Shown here piece after piece: positions 1-10,068 of a stretch of 64,000 bases of DNA; the first letter of the stretch is position 1, and the number at the start of each line of letters is the position of its first letter. The notes beneath the pieces are model-generated. The model saw only the letters and a list, made by a program, of their open reading frames with translations. It made no database searches and was not told the DNA's origin. A program made the position numbers and the translations under genes. Where the stretch lies: the NCBI RefSeq assembly GCF_963678635.1, contig NC_087063.1, positions 25,056,701 through 25,120,700 on the forward strand, given 5' to 3'. The DNA is from Symsagittifera roscoffensis. Lineage: Eukaryota; Xenacoelomorpha; Acoela; Convolutidae.

Positions 1-109
1 TATGGTTTTCTCCGAAGAATAGAAAAAACTCACCAGAAGGAAACAAAAATAATGGTTTGATTCTATGCGTTCTTGAGAAATAGGTTAAGAAACGGACAAT
101 AGTACTGAC
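1..109 (-). other. presumed cadherin intron, truncated by window edge
   Basis: Begins with the donor GTCAGT on the minus strand. It contains A and T runs and no recognised element. A read-through exon cannot be excluded from sequence alone. Confidence 0.5.
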
Positions 110-174
110 CTCTAATTCAAACAAGTCTGTAGCGAGAGACTCGCGGTCCAACACCTGGGCAGTGCGAATCACAC
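110..174 (-). CDS. next downstream exon of the same cadherin gene
   Basis: A 65-bp exon with acceptor TATTGCAG ending at 175 and donor GTCAGT starting at 109. The last base of the 1956-2288 exon plus the first two bases here make a Gly codon. The reading then runs GVIRTAQVLDRES and on to FELE, the typical strand-and-LDRE section of a cadherin repeat. The phase match and motif continuity make the join convincing. The exon ends in phase 0. The frame stays open past the donor to the window edge, but that translation no longer looks like cadherin, so I treat 1-109 as intron. Confidence 0.8.
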
Positions 175-540
175 CTGCAATAGAACACACACACAATTAA
201 CACAACTAAAGTCTCAATAAATCTAGATTCAAGCTAATCCAGTTAAGCTTCAACACAGAGGCAAAGCTGAGCTTCGCACCACTTGTGGTATAAAATTGAA
301 CGGCTATGATTAAATTCAAATGAAAAGAAAAATCAAAATTTGAAAAAAAAACTTTCAAAAAATCGTTTGTAAAAAAATAAACAAAATTGCAAAAAAAGCC
401 TTAAACATCCGTAAAATATCAACTGCACCAATAGAAACTTTATAAAGAGCCTTCAAAATTTAAGAAAGAAGCCGAACTTTCAAAAATGAGCAGATCGACA
501 AAAATCTAAAATAGCTGAAAAAAATTCATTTTGCAAAAAA

Positions 541-615
541 AACAGGTCCCCACTGGAATCGGACCCCCGGACGCAGTCTTCTCAAGCATGGGTGTTATAG
601 CAGCCTCGAGGAAAA
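541..615 (-). pseudogene. decayed tRNA-like sequence with T8 terminator
   Basis: On the minus strand there is a B-box-like GGTCCGATTCC (565-555) followed by GGGGACC and then a run of eight T just past the end (543-534 on the plus strand). I could not fit a full cloverleaf. It could be the head of a SINE or an old tRNA pseudogene. Confidence 0.4.
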
Positions 616-652
616 CTGAACCTCCAAAAAATGGCTACGGGAACTAAGTCGT

Positions 653-735
653 CCAAAAAAATAAGTCGCGGCCGGATTCGAACCAAAAGCCTTTCACGGG
701 AAAAAAGTCTAGTGCCCGATTGCAATACCCTAAAT
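653..735 (-). pseudogene. tRNA-like relic with perfect B box and T7 terminator
   Basis: On the minus strand there is a perfect B box, GGTTCGAATCC (684-674), then CGGCCGCGACTTA and seven T. The upstream half, with a GGGCACTAGAC core, does not match the satellite tRNA, so this is an independent tRNA-derived element. Anticodon identity is unclear. Confidence 0.5.
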
Positions 736-825
736 ATATAAGGCAGACGTCTACAAATGAAAAAAATATTTAGAATTCAAGTAGAAAACTTGAAAACAAA
801 ATTTAAAAATATAAAGTATTATTGT

Positions 826-888
826 TCCGACTTTCGTAACGAAAGTAACGGAATATTTGGGCACGAAGTGGTTTTTTCATTCAGACAA
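826..888. repeat. dispersed repeat, copy 1
   Basis: Contains the near-palindrome ACTTTCGTAACGAAAGT, then a core ending in TTCAGACAA. A diverged copy lies at 2361-2420, on the other side of the cadherin exon. Confidence 0.6.
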
Positions 889-1278
889 ACATCGCCTTTT
901 TAACTGGCCATTTTGACGGAGTTTTTATAATATTCAAAAGATTTTTGTTGTCCTGAGCTTATATTTGAAAAAATATATATTTCACCTGTGATCATTTTTC
1001 GTAAAGTTATGACGGTTCAAAGCTGGCCATTCTGTTCAATTTGGGAGTATTAACTAGCAACATATTTCGCGCTATTAACGGGTAAGCGGAGATTTAATTT
1101 GTCTTAGAAATCGTTCCAAATTGGTTGAAGGAAGCCCTTTTTTCATAATTGATTCTTAATAGGCGCGAAAGTATCACTTCGTACTTTACATGGCGTGATG
1201 ATTTTCCCTAAAAATCTCAAATTAGAAAAAAAATAGTTTAGTTTTTTTTTGCATTTAATATTTTCATGGTATTACTGC

Positions 1279-1325
1279 TCTATAGACCTTAAAAGGCTAT
1301 TACAGGTCTATAGACCTTAAAAGGC
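1279..1325 (+). repeat. short direct repeat, 28-bp period
   Basis: The 19-mer tctatagaccttaaaaggc occurs at 1279-1297 and again at 1307-1325. Confidence 0.8.
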
Positions 1326-1467
1326 ACTCGGAACATTCAGGACTTTGCCCTGATACGAGCAGTCTTGTTTCAACTTTCAATAATCATTTTGCCCTTTTTG
1401 TTTAGTTTTCTAAGCTTAAATTAAATTTTATCTTAGACGTCAAGATTAATGGTTTAAATAATGTTAG

Positions 1468-1900
1468 CACCAGCGGATTTAGGGGGCGGGGGTTGGACAC
1501 CCCTTCCCCCTCCCTTAGGGATTCGACCCCCTTCCGACCCAAACGGTCCCCCTATGCACTATTTTGAGATTTTCATATTTGGCTGACTGAACCTAAAAAT
1601 TTTCTAAAAATCCATTCGGCGCCAAATCATGCCAATTTTGAGGGGGGAGCCCGCGGCAAAAAAACGCGATTATTTGGTCAAAATTTTCCAAAAAGTTCTT
1701 ACAAACGCCTTTTTTGGCCTGTTTTTTTTTCAAAAAATTGCCTGCGGCGCAGAAAATTTGGTCAAAATGGGGTGTTCATAGTGTTTTGAAGAGCTCAGAA
1801 AATCAATTTGGTCGACCTAAAAAAAGGTCGACAAAATTTTGAATTTTGTTTTTGAAAATCCGTACCCCCGCCCCTCGAGAAAATCCTAAATCCGCCCCTG
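1468..1900. mobile_element. hAT-like non-autonomous DNA transposon (MITE)
   Basis: The left end CACCAGCGGATTTAGG and the inverted right end CAGGGGCGGATTTAGG match at 13 of 16 positions. Both are followed by G-rich sequence ending GGCGGGGG. Flanking 8-mers AATGTTAG (1460-1467) and AATAATAG (1901-1908) match at 6 of 8, which suits an aged 8-bp hAT target duplication. No transposase frame is visible. Ends of the CAGGGGCGG type are known from hAT elements; the family call is inference. Confidence 0.65.
1811..1832. repeat. perfect 8-bp hairpin inside the hAT-like element
   Basis: GTCGACCT and AGGTCGAC flank a short A-run loop. Confidence 0.8.
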
Positions 1901-1955
1901 AATAATAGTATGATATGCGAAACTAAAAACCACAATGTTTATTGCCTGTTCGTAC

Positions 1956-2288
1956 CGTCATGCACTTGAAAGTACTGATATCCCTCCGAGTACTGCTTGA
2001 TTCGATAATGGAACAACTTCTCATCATTCGCGCCCATACCCGAGTCCCTGACGTCAGCATCTGTCGCCCTAACAGTTCCGACGTACGTCGCGATAGGCTT
2101 CTCCTCGTCCAGACGAACTTCAAACACTGGCAATTCGGGGAGTGGTGGATTGTCGTTCATATCATCAATCTCAACACAGAGAAATAGCATCGAGTGTTTA
2201 GGGACCGCCGCTAAGTCGTGTGCTTTGACGTCTAACCAATAGAACTGCTGAGTTTCACGATCAAACACGTCTAGGGTATGTATCTCGC
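1956..2288 (-). CDS. internal exon of a large cadherin (EC repeats), partial gene
   Basis: A 333-bp exon read right to left. It encodes the end of one cadherin extracellular repeat and the start of the next. Visible calcium-binding motifs are FDRET near the start, the linker DDMNDNPP in the middle, and DAD in the following repeat. The acceptor is TTTGTTTCAG ending at 2289 and the donor is GTACGA starting at 1955. Both boundaries are phase 1, so the exon adds 111 codons, about one EC repeat. The YWLxVxAxD…VP pattern before the linker resembles Fat/Fat-like cadherins by memory of the family, but Dachsous or other large cadherins are possible. Such proteins are single-pass surface adhesion or polarity receptors. 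The open frame continues upstream to 2373, but that part is repeat-poor intron sequence rather than cadherin, which supports the acceptor. The upstream exon is not in the window. Confidence 0.85.
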
Positions 2289-2360
2289 CTGAAACAAAAA
2301 AACTTAGAGAGGCGTTGAGCAAACGTTCTGCACTCTTTCCTAAAAATTCTGCTTTTGTTG

Positions 2361-2420
2361 CTCTGACTTTCAAAGAAAGTGACGGAACATTTGTGCTGGA
2401 TGTGGTTTTTCTTCAGACAA
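2361..2420. repeat. dispersed repeat, copy 2
   Basis: Same order of motifs as 826-888: GACTTTC, GAAAGT, ACGGAA, ATTTG, GTGGTTTTT and CTTCAGACAA. It lies between the splice acceptor of the 1956-2288 exon and the left edge of the satellite. Confidence 0.6.
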
Positions 2421-2472
2421 TTTTCTGCGGTAATTTAATTAAAACAATATTGAACAGGTTTGCACAGCCAAA
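2421..2472. other. junction between unique DNA and the satellite
   Basis: About 50 bp with no clear match to either the satellite monomer or the dispersed repeat. Satellite sequence starts near 2473 in the middle of a monomer spacer. Confidence 0.5.
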
Positions 2473-2787
2473 ATAGTGTTTTCTTTTTTCTTTCCAAGAA
2501 TTCCATTTCGTTTTTTTTTCTAGCGCAGTTTCTGAGCGGATTCGAACCATCGCTGTTATATACACATTATCCTTATCCCCTAAGCCACAAGAAATGTTGG
2601 TTTCAAGTTTTCCGATTCGAAATTGTTTGTTCTTTTTCTTAACACGTTTGTCATTTGAAGTTGCTTGACTTATAGTTTTCTGTTTCATTCCCAGAAAAAG
2701 AATGGAAGTTTCAATACCTTTGAAAAAGCCAGATTTTTTTTCCTGGAACAAGATGCTGCTTTATCCTGCGAATTGTTAGCTAGCTCA

Positions 2788-2860
2788 GGCCTTGGGCGGA
2801 ATTTGAACCACCGATCTCCTGTTTACTAGACAGTCGGTTAAACCGCTAAGCCACAAGACC
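2788..2860 (-). pseudogene. A head, class II, anticodon AGT
   Basis: Class II: the D arm reads AGCGGTTTAACCGA, so the D stem is lost and CGGTT/AACCG can pair instead. The T loop has 8 nt and the acceptor has a U3-G70 wobble. Confidence 0.75.
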
Positions 2861-3204
2861 TGTTGCTTTTTCTTTCTTTTATTTGAAATCATGTGTTTTT
2901 GTTCCATATAGGTATGTCATTTGAAGTCGATTGACTTACAAATTTTTTGTTTCTTTCCCAGAAAGGGAATGGAAGTTTCGATACCTTGGTAAAAGCTATA
3001 TTGTTTTCTTTTTACTTTCCAAAAATAAGATCATTCTATATCCTTTTTTTTTTACTTCTGGGCACGTATGTCATTTTAAGTTGATTGACTTATAGTTTAT
3101 TGTTCCATTCCCAGAAAATGATGGAAGTTCCAATACCTTTGCAAAATCCATATTTTTTTCCTGGAACAAGATGGTGCTCTATCCTGCAATTGTTAGCTAG
3201 CTCT

Positions 3205-3276
3205 GTCTTTGCGCGGAAATGAACCACCGATCTCCTGTTTATTCGACATTCGGTTAAACCGCCAAGTCATAAGACC
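3205..3276 (-). pseudogene. A head, strongly decayed
   Basis: Loop CGAATAA, broken anticodon stem, acceptor and T stem degraded. Confidence 0.6.
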
Positions 3277-3752
3277 TGTTGCTTTTAGTTTTTTTGATTC
3301 AAAATCATGTGCTTTTGTTCCATATAGGTATGTCATTTGAAGTCGATTGACCAAAAAAATTTTTTGTTTCTTTCCCAGAAAAGGAATGGAAGTTTTGATA
3401 CCTTGGAAAAAGCTATATTGTTTTCTTTTTTCTTTCCAAGATTAAGTTGATACTATTTCCTTTTTTTTTTAAATTTCTAGCGCAGTTTCTGGGCGGAATC
3501 GAACCATCGAACTCCTGTAAAATAAACAGGATCCTTATCCCCTAAGCCACTAGAATTATTCGTTTCAAGTTTTCCGATTCAAAACTGTTTGTTCTTTTTC
3601 TTAACACGTTTATCATTTGAAGTTGCTTGGCTTATAGTTTTTTGTTTCATTCCCAGAAAAATGAATGGAAGTTTCAATGCCTTGGAAAAAGCTATTTTTT
3701 TTTCTTCCAGGAACAAGACGGATCTTCAACCTACAAATTGTTACTTAGCTCA

Positions 3753-3824
3753 GGTCTTGGGAGGATTTGAACCACCGATCTCCTGTTTACTAGACAGGCG
3801 CTTTAACCGCTAAGCCACAAGACC
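3753..3824 (-). tRNA. A head, Thr(AGU)-like
   Basis: Consensus except one T-stem mismatch (U51-U63). Confidence 0.75.
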
Positions 3825-4292
3825 TGTTCATTTTCGTTTTTTTGATTTAAAATCATGTGTTTTTGTTCCATATACGTATGTCATTTGAAGTCGATTGACT
3901 TAAAAGTTTTTTGTTTCTTTCCCAGAAAAGGAATGGAAGATTCGATACCTTTGGAAAAAGCTATAGTGTTTTCTTTTTTCTTTCCACGAATCAGATCATT
4001 CTATTTCCTTATTTTTTTTATTTCCAGCGCAGTTTCTGGGCGGAAACGAACCATCGCTGTTATAAACAGAGTATCCTTATCCCCTAAGCCACAAGAACTG
4101 TTGGTTTCAAGTTATCCGATTCAAATTAGTGTGTTCTTTTTCTTAACACGTTTGTCATTTGAAGTTGCTTGACTTATAGTTTTTTGTTTCATTCCCAGAA
4201 AATGAATGGAAGTTTCAATACCTTGGAAAAAGCTATATTTTTTCGTCCAGGAACAAGATGGATCCTTCTACTGAGAATTGTTAATTAGCTCA

Positions 4293-4364
4293 GGTCTTGG
4301 GCGGATTTGAACCACCGATCACCTGTTTACTAGACAGGCACCTTAACCGCTAAGCCACAAGACC
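4293..4364 (-). tRNA. A head, Thr(AGU)-like
   Basis: D stem 3' side is AGGT instead of AAGC, yet all four pairs survive using two G-U wobbles. Confidence 0.7.
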
Positions 4365-4830
4365 TGTTGCTTCTAGATTTTTTGATTTAAAATGATGTGT
4401 TTTTGTTCCATATAGGTATGTCATTTGAAGTCGCTTGACTTAAAAGTTTTTTTGTTTCTTTCCCAGAAAAGGAATGGAAGTTTCGATACCTGAGAAAAAG
4501 CTATAGTGTTTTCTTTTTTCTTTCCAAGAATAAGATCATTCTATTTCCTTTTTTTTTTTTAAATTTCTAGCGCAGTTTCTGGGCGGATTCGCACCATCGC
4601 TGCTATATACACAGTATTCTTATCCCCTAAGCCACAAGAATTGTTGGTTTCAAGTTTTCCGATTCAAAATTGTTTTTTTTCTTAACACGTTTGTCATTTG
4701 AAGTTGCTTGACTTATAGTTTTTTGTTTCATTCCCAGAAAAAGAATGGAAGTTTCAATAACTTTGAAAAAGCATGATTTTTTTTCCTGGAACAAGATGCT
4801 GCTTTATCCTGCGAATTGTTAGCTAGCTCA

Positions 4831-4902
4831 GGTCTTGGGCGGATTTGAACCACCGATCTCCTGTTTCCTAGACCGGCACTTTAACCGCTAAGCCACAAGA
4901 CC
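4831..4902 (-). tRNA. A head, anticodon AGG
   Basis: Anticodon loop CTAGGAA and one anticodon-stem mismatch; the rest pairs. Confidence 0.65.
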
Positions 4903-5141
4903 TGTTGCTTCTAGATTTTTTGATTTAAAATGATGTGTTTTTGTTCCATATAGGTATGTCATTTGAAGTCGCTTGACTTAAAAATTGTTTGTTTCTTTCC
5001 CAGAAAAGGAATGGAAGTTTCGATACCTGGAAAAAGATATAGTGTTTTCTTTTTTCTTTCCAAGAATAAGATCATTCTATTTCCTTTTTTTTTTATTTCT
5101 AGCGCAGTTTCTGGGCGGATTCGCACCATCGCTGCTATATA

Positions 5142-5720
5142 TAGAGAGTTGCAAAAAGTTCGGACAGACAGAAATAATTTAAAAGAGCAACTGTCTAGAC
5201 ATCAACTGAAATTAAAACTGAAATAAACATAACATCGAAAGTTCATAAAGCAGATTTACAGGATCTACTTAACAATCCCCACTTTCAAGAAAGGGGAGGA
5301 GATTATTAATTAGATTACTGGCAGCGAACTTTCGACTAATCAGAATGCAGCAAAATTCGAATTTACATACAATGTTCTTGTGCGAAATTACTGTTTTTAC
5401 TTACAGGAGTGGAGATTCTTTAGTAGATACAATAGGGGGATTGTTAAGTAGATCCGAGTTTCGCTCAAAATCTATAACCACGGCGGGCAATTGCATCCGA
5501 AGCGTCGAAATATTTTATAGTAAAATCTGGATGTTCATCGCAGTATTTAAAAATTGGGCTAGCATAATCATCGGATAACCGACAATCTCGCATTTTGAAT
5601 TTGGTCTGACAAAAAATTCAAGGTTGTTCGGCTTCAGATTTTGCATGCAAAAAAGCGTCGAAAAGCACTGATTGCTCATTTTAATTAATTCTGTCTGTCC
5701 GAACTTTTTGCTACTAATTA
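5142..5720. mobile_element. TA-flanked TIR transposon remnant inserted in a B copy
   Basis: Inverted ends share GCAAAAAGTTCGGACAGACA (from 5151 and, inverted, from 5711) within TIRs of about 42 bp that match at nearly 90 percent. It interrupts the B-form head. Comparison with intact B copies (CTATATACACAG) shows a duplicated TA, which suits a Tc1/mariner-type insertion. Inside, a 20-bp sequence GGATCTACTTAACAATCCCC at about 5260 recurs inverted near 5435-5455. Several short frames of 30-77 residues are open on both strands, but none is a recognisable transposase. Exact ends are uncertain by a few bases. Confidence 0.8.
5260..5455. repeat. internal inverted repeat of the TIR element
   Basis: GGATCTACTTAACAATCCCC on the plus strand at about 5260-5279 is repeated inverted at about 5435-5455. 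The arms could form a large hairpin loop. Confidence 0.7.
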
Positions 5721-5945
5721 TACACAGTATTCTTATCCCCTAAGCCACAAGAATTGTTGGTTTCAAGTTTTCCGATTCAAAATTGTTTTTTTTTCTTAAC
5801 ACGTTTGTCATTTGAAGTTGCTTGACTTATAGCTTTTTGTTTCATTCCCAGAAAATGAATGGAAGTTTCAATACCTTGGAAAAAGCTATAACTTTTCTTC
5901 CAGGATCCAGATGAATCTTCATCCTTCGAAATGTTAGTTAGCTCA

Positions 5946-6017
5946 GGTCTTGGGCGGATTTGAACCACCGATCTCCTGTTTACTAGACAGGCGCTTTAAC
6001 CGCTAAGCCACAAGACC
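5946..6017 (-). tRNA. A head, Thr(AGU)-like, consensus
   Basis: Matches the consensus cloverleaf at every position. Confidence 0.8.
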
Positions 6018-6209
6018 GGTTGCTTCTAGTTTTTTTGAGTTATTATCATGTGTTTTTGTTCCATATAAGTATGTCATTTGAAGTCGATTGACTTCAAAAT
6101 TTTTTGTTTCTTTCCCAGAAAAGGAATGGAAGTTTCGATACCTTGGAAAAAACTATAGTGTTTTCTTTTTTCTTTCCAAGAATTCCATTTCGTTTTTTTT
6201 TAATTTCTA

Positions 6210-6281
6210 GCGCAGTTTCTGGGCGGATTCGAACCATCGCTGTTATATACACATTATCCTTATCCCCTAAGCCACAAGACC
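6210..6281 (-). pseudogene. chimeric tRNA-like head, B 3' part with A 5' end
   Basis: The 3' two-thirds is B form (gtttctgggcggattcgaac, ttatcccc). It changes to A form at the shared AAGCCACAAGA and continues with the A leader (cctgttgcttctag). This marks a recombination inside the head. Confidence 0.7.
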
Positions 6282-6743
6282 TGTTGCTTCTAGATTTTTT
6301 GATTTAAAATCATGTGTTTTTGTTCCATATAGGTATGTCATTTGAAGTCGCTTGACTTAAAATTTTTTTGTTTCTTTCCCAGAAAAGGAATGGAAGTTTC
6401 GATACCTGGAAAAAACTATAGTGTTTTCTTTTTTCTTTCCAAGAATAAGATCATTTTATTTCCTTTTTTTTTTATTTCTAGCGCAGTTTCTGGGCGGATT
6501 CGCACCATCGCTGCTATATACACAGTATTCTTATCCCCTAAGCCACAAGAATTCTCGGTTTCAATTTTTCCGATTCGAAATTGTTTTTTTTTCTTAACAC
6601 GTTTGTCATTTGAAATTGCTTGACTTATAGCTTTTTGTTTCATTCCCAGAAAATGAATGGAAGTTTCAATACCTTGGAAAAAGCCATAACTTTTCTTCCA
6701 GGAACCAGATGAATCTTCATCCTTCGAATTGTTAGTTAGCTCA

Positions 6744-6815
6744 GGTCTTGGGCGGATTTGACCCACCGATCTCCTGTTTACTAGACAGGCGCTTTAACCG
6801 CTAAGCCACAAGACC
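6744..6815 (-). tRNA. A head, Thr(AGU)-like
   Basis: Only change is U54 to G in the T loop, which weakens the B box. Confidence 0.72.
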
Positions 6816-7275
6816 GGTTGCTTCTAGTTTTTTTTGAGTTATTATCATGTGTTTTTGTTCCATATAAGTATGTCATTTGAAGTCGATTGACTTCAAAATT
6901 TTTTGTTTCTTTCCCAGAAAAGGAATGGAAGTTTCGATACCTTGGAAAAAACTATAGTGTTTTCTTTTTTCTTTCCAAGAATTCCATTTCGTTTTTTTTT
7001 TAAATTTCTAGCGCAGTTTCTGGGCGGATTCGAACCATCGCTGTTATATACACATTATCCTTATCCCCTAAGCCACAAGAATTGTTGGTTTCAAGTTTTC
7101 CGATTCGAAATTGTTTGTTCTTTTTCTTAACACGTTTGTCATTTGAAGTTGCTTGACTTATAGTTTTCTGTTTCATTCCCAGAAAAAGAATGGAAGTTTC
7201 AATACCTTTGAAAAAGCCAGATTTTTTTTCCTGGAACAAGATGCTGCTTTATCCTGCGAATTGTTAGCTAGCTCA

Positions 7276-7348
7276 GGCCTTGGGCGGAATTTGAACCACC
7301 GATCTCCTGTTTATTAGACAGTCGGTTAAACCGCTAAGCCACAAGACC
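7276..7348 (-). pseudogene. A head, class II, anticodon AAT
   Basis: Copy of 2788-2860 with loop CTAATAA. Confidence 0.7.
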
Positions 7349-7691
7349 TGTTGCTTTTTCTTTCTTTTATTTGAAATCATGTGTTTTTGTTCCATATAGG
7401 TATGTCATTTGAAGTCGATTGACTTACAAATTTTTTGTTTCTTTCCCAGAAAGGGAATGGAAGTTTCGATACCTTGGTAAAAGCTATATTGTTTTCTTTT
7501 TACTTTCCAAGAATAAGATCAAACTATTTCCTTTTTTTTTACTTCTGGGCACGTATGTCATTTTAAGTTGATTGACTTATAGTTTATTGTTCCATTCCCA
7601 GAAAATGATGGAAGTTCCAATACCTTTGCAAAATCCATATTTTTTTCCTGGAACAAGATGGTGCTTTATCCTGCAATTGTTAGCTAGCTCT

Positions 7692-7764
7692 GTCCTTGGG
7701 CGGAATTTGAACCACCGATCTCCTGTTTGCCAGACAGGCGGTTAAACCGCTAAGCCACAAGACT
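7692..7764 (-). pseudogene. A head, class II, anticodon GGC
   Basis: Loop CTGGCAA and 5' end AAGTCTTG; first member of the GGC group. Confidence 0.7.
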
Positions 7765-8083
7765 TATTGTGATTTATTTTTTTGATTTAAATTTATGTGT
7801 TTATGTTCTACGCACGTATATCATTTGAAGTTGCTTGACTCATAGTTTTTTGTTTCCTTCCCAGAAAAATGAATTGAAGTTTCAATGCCTTGGAAAAAGC
7901 TATATTTTTTCTTCCAGTTTTCCCAAGGAAACAGGCACGTATGTCATTTTAAGTTGATTGACTTATAGTTTATTGTTCCATTCCCAGAAAATGATGGAAG
8001 TTCCAATACCTTTGCAAAATCCATATTTTTTTTCCTGGAACATTATGCTGCTTTATCCTGCGAATTAATTGTTAGCTAGCTCA

Positions 8084-8156
8084 GGCCTTGGGCGGAATTT
8101 GAACCACCGATCTCCTGTTTACTAGACAGTCGGTTAAACCGCTAAGCCACAAGACC
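8084..8156 (-). pseudogene. A head, class II
   Basis: AGT anticodon kept; D stem replaced by the CGGTT/AACCG inverted repeat. Confidence 0.7.
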
Positions 8157-8501
8157 TGTTGCTTTTTGTTTTTTTATTTGAAATCATTTGTTTTTGTTCC
8201 ATATAGGTATTTCTTTTGAAGTCGATTGACTTACAAATTTTTTGTTTCTTTCCCAGAAAGGGAATGGAAGTTTCGATACCTTGATAAAAGCTATATTGTT
8301 TTCTTTTTACTTTCCAAGGATAAGATCATTCTATATCCTTTTTTTTTTACTTCTAGGCACGTATGTCATTTTAAGTTGATTGACTTATAGTTTATTGTTC
8401 CATTCCCAGAAAATGATGGAAGTTCCAATACCTTTGCAAAATCCATATTTTTTTTCCTGGAACAAAATGCTGCTTTATCCTGCGAATTGTTAGCTAGCTC
8501 A

Positions 8502-8574
8502 GGCCTTGGGCGGAATTTGAACCACCGATCTCCTGTTTACTAGACAGTCGGTTAAACCGCTAAGCCACAAGACC
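8502..8574 (-). pseudogene. A head, class II
   Basis: As 8084; ends a 418-bp B-less unit. Confidence 0.7.
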
Positions 8575-9040
8575 TGTTGCTTTTTCTTTTTTTATTTAAA
8601 ATAATGTGTTTTTGTTCCATATAGGTATGTCATTTGAAGTCGATTGATTTAAAATTTTTTTGTTTCTTTCCCAGAAAAGCAATGGAAGTTTCGATACCTT
8701 GGAAAAAGCTAATGTGTTTTCTTTTTTCTTTCCAAGAATAAGATCAATCTATTTTTTTTTTATTTCTAGCGCAGTTTCTGGGCGGAATCGAACCATCGAC
8801 CTCCTGTAAAATACACAGTATCCTTATCCCCTAAGCCACTAGAATTATTCGTTTCAAGTTTTCCGATTCAAAACTGTTTGTTCTTTTTCTTAACACGTTT
8901 ATCATTTGAAGTTGCTTGGCTTATAGTTTTTTGTTTCATTCCCAGAAAAATGAATGGAAGTTTCAATGCCTTGAAAAAAGCTATATTTTTTCTTCCAGGA
9001 ACAAGATGGATCTTCATCCTACAAATTGTTAGTTAGCTCA

Positions 9041-9112
9041 GGTCTTGGGCGGATTTGAACCACCGATCTCTTGTTTACTAGACAGACGCTTTAACCGCTA
9101 AGCCACAAGACC
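9041..9112 (-). tRNA. A head, Thr(AGU)-like
   Basis: One C-A mismatch in the anticodon stem; other arms intact. Confidence 0.7.
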
Positions 9113-9458
9113 TGTTGCTTTTTCTTTTTTTTATTTGAAATCATGTGTTTTTGTTCCATATAGGTATTTCATTTGAAGTCGATTGACTTAAAATTTTTTT
9201 GTTTCTTTCCCAGAAAAGCAAAGGAAGTTTCGATACCTTGGAAAAAGCTATTGTGTTTTTTTTTTCTTTCCAAGAATAAGATCAATCTATATCCTTTTTT
9301 TTTTTACTTCTAGGCACGTATGTCATTTTAAGTTGATTGACTTATAGTTTATTGTTCCAATCCCAGAAAATGATGGAAGTTCCAATACCTTTGCAAAATC
9401 CATATTTTTTTTCCTGGAACAATATGCTGCTTTATCCTGCGAATTGTTAGCTAGCTCA

Positions 9459-9530
9459 GCCCTGGACGGAATTTGAACCACCGATCTCCTGTTTACTAGA
9501 CAGTCGGTTCAACCGCTAAGCCACAAGACC
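9459..9530 (-). pseudogene. A head, class II, acceptor broken
   Basis: 3' acceptor side reads as GTCCAGGGC and no longer pairs well. Confidence 0.65.
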
Positions 9531-9996
9531 TGTTGCTTTTTCTTTTTTTATTTAAAATAATGTGTTTTTGTTCCATATAGGTATGTCATTTGAAGTCGAT
9601 TGACTTAAAATTTTTTTGTTTCTTTCCCAGAAAAGCAATGGAAGTTTCGATACCTTGGAAAAAGCTATTGTGTTTTCTTTTTTTTTCCAAGAATAAGATC
9701 AATCTATTTTTTTTTCAATTTCTAGCGCAGTTTCTGGGCGGAATCGAACCATCGACCTCCTGTAAAATACACAGGATCCTTATCCCCTAAGCCACTAGAA
9801 TTGTTCGTTTCAAGTTTTCCGATTCAAAACTGTTTGTTCTTTTTCTTAACACGTTTATCATTTGGAGTTGCTTGGCTTATAGTTTTTTGTTTCATTCCCA
9901 GAAAAATGAATGGAAGTTTCAATGCCTTGAAAAAAGCTATATTTTTTCTTCCAGGAACAAGATGGATCTTCATCCTACAAATTGTTAGTTAGCTCA

Positions 9997-10068
9997 GGTC
10001 TTGGGCGGCTTTGAACCACCGATCTCCTGTTTACTAGACAGGCGCTTTAACCGCTAAGCCACAAGACC
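9997..10068 (-). tRNA. A head, Thr(AGU)-like
   Basis: One T-loop change (GGTTCAAAGCC); first copy within the 954-bp repeat. Confidence 0.75.

Larger units (their letters stand above)
175..1955 (-). other. cadherin intron (1.78 kb) with repeat relics
   Basis: Lies between the two exons. It is AT-rich with many A runs on the plus strand. Contents are two tRNA-like relics (541-615 and 653-735), a dispersed repeat (826-888), a 19-bp direct repeat (1279-1325) and a hAT-like element (1468-1900). I see no coding sequence in it. The remaining stretches (175-540, 889-1278, 1326-1459) show nothing I can name. Confidence 0.75.
2473..5141 (-). repeat. array block 1: mixed dimers and a B-less unit
   Basis: The first A copies sit at 2788, 3205, 3753, 4293 and 4831. 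B copies lie near 2528, 3490, 4030, 4570 and 5105. Between 2860 and 3205 the B head has been deleted, joining spacer directly at about 3055. The sequence from 2495 to about 3060 recurs at about 7000-7550, so the array edge is a copy of an interior segment. Confidence 0.85.
5721..9530 (-). repeat. array block 2: dimers, B-less 416-418 bp units and a chimeric head
   Basis: A copies start at 5946, 6744, 7276, 7692, 8084, 8502, 9041 and 9459. B-less junctions (CTTCTAGGCACG or CTTCTGGGCACG) occur near 7550, 8355 and 9310, and an unusual short fusion occurs at about 7915-7935. The B-less unit always precedes an A copy of the degraded class II or GGC class. Confidence 0.85.

Noticed and set aside
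1-109. Read-through extension of the exon at 110-174
   Set aside because: The frame is open to the edge, but the peptide loses cadherin character directly after a good donor GTCAGT.
2289-2373. Open extension upstream of the cadherin exon
   Set aside because: It crosses a strong TTTGTTTCAG acceptor and does not look like a cadherin repeat.
5345-5578. 77-residue open frame in the TIR element, and a minus-strand frame over the same region
   Set aside because: No recognisable transposase motif; frames are short and overlap on both strands.
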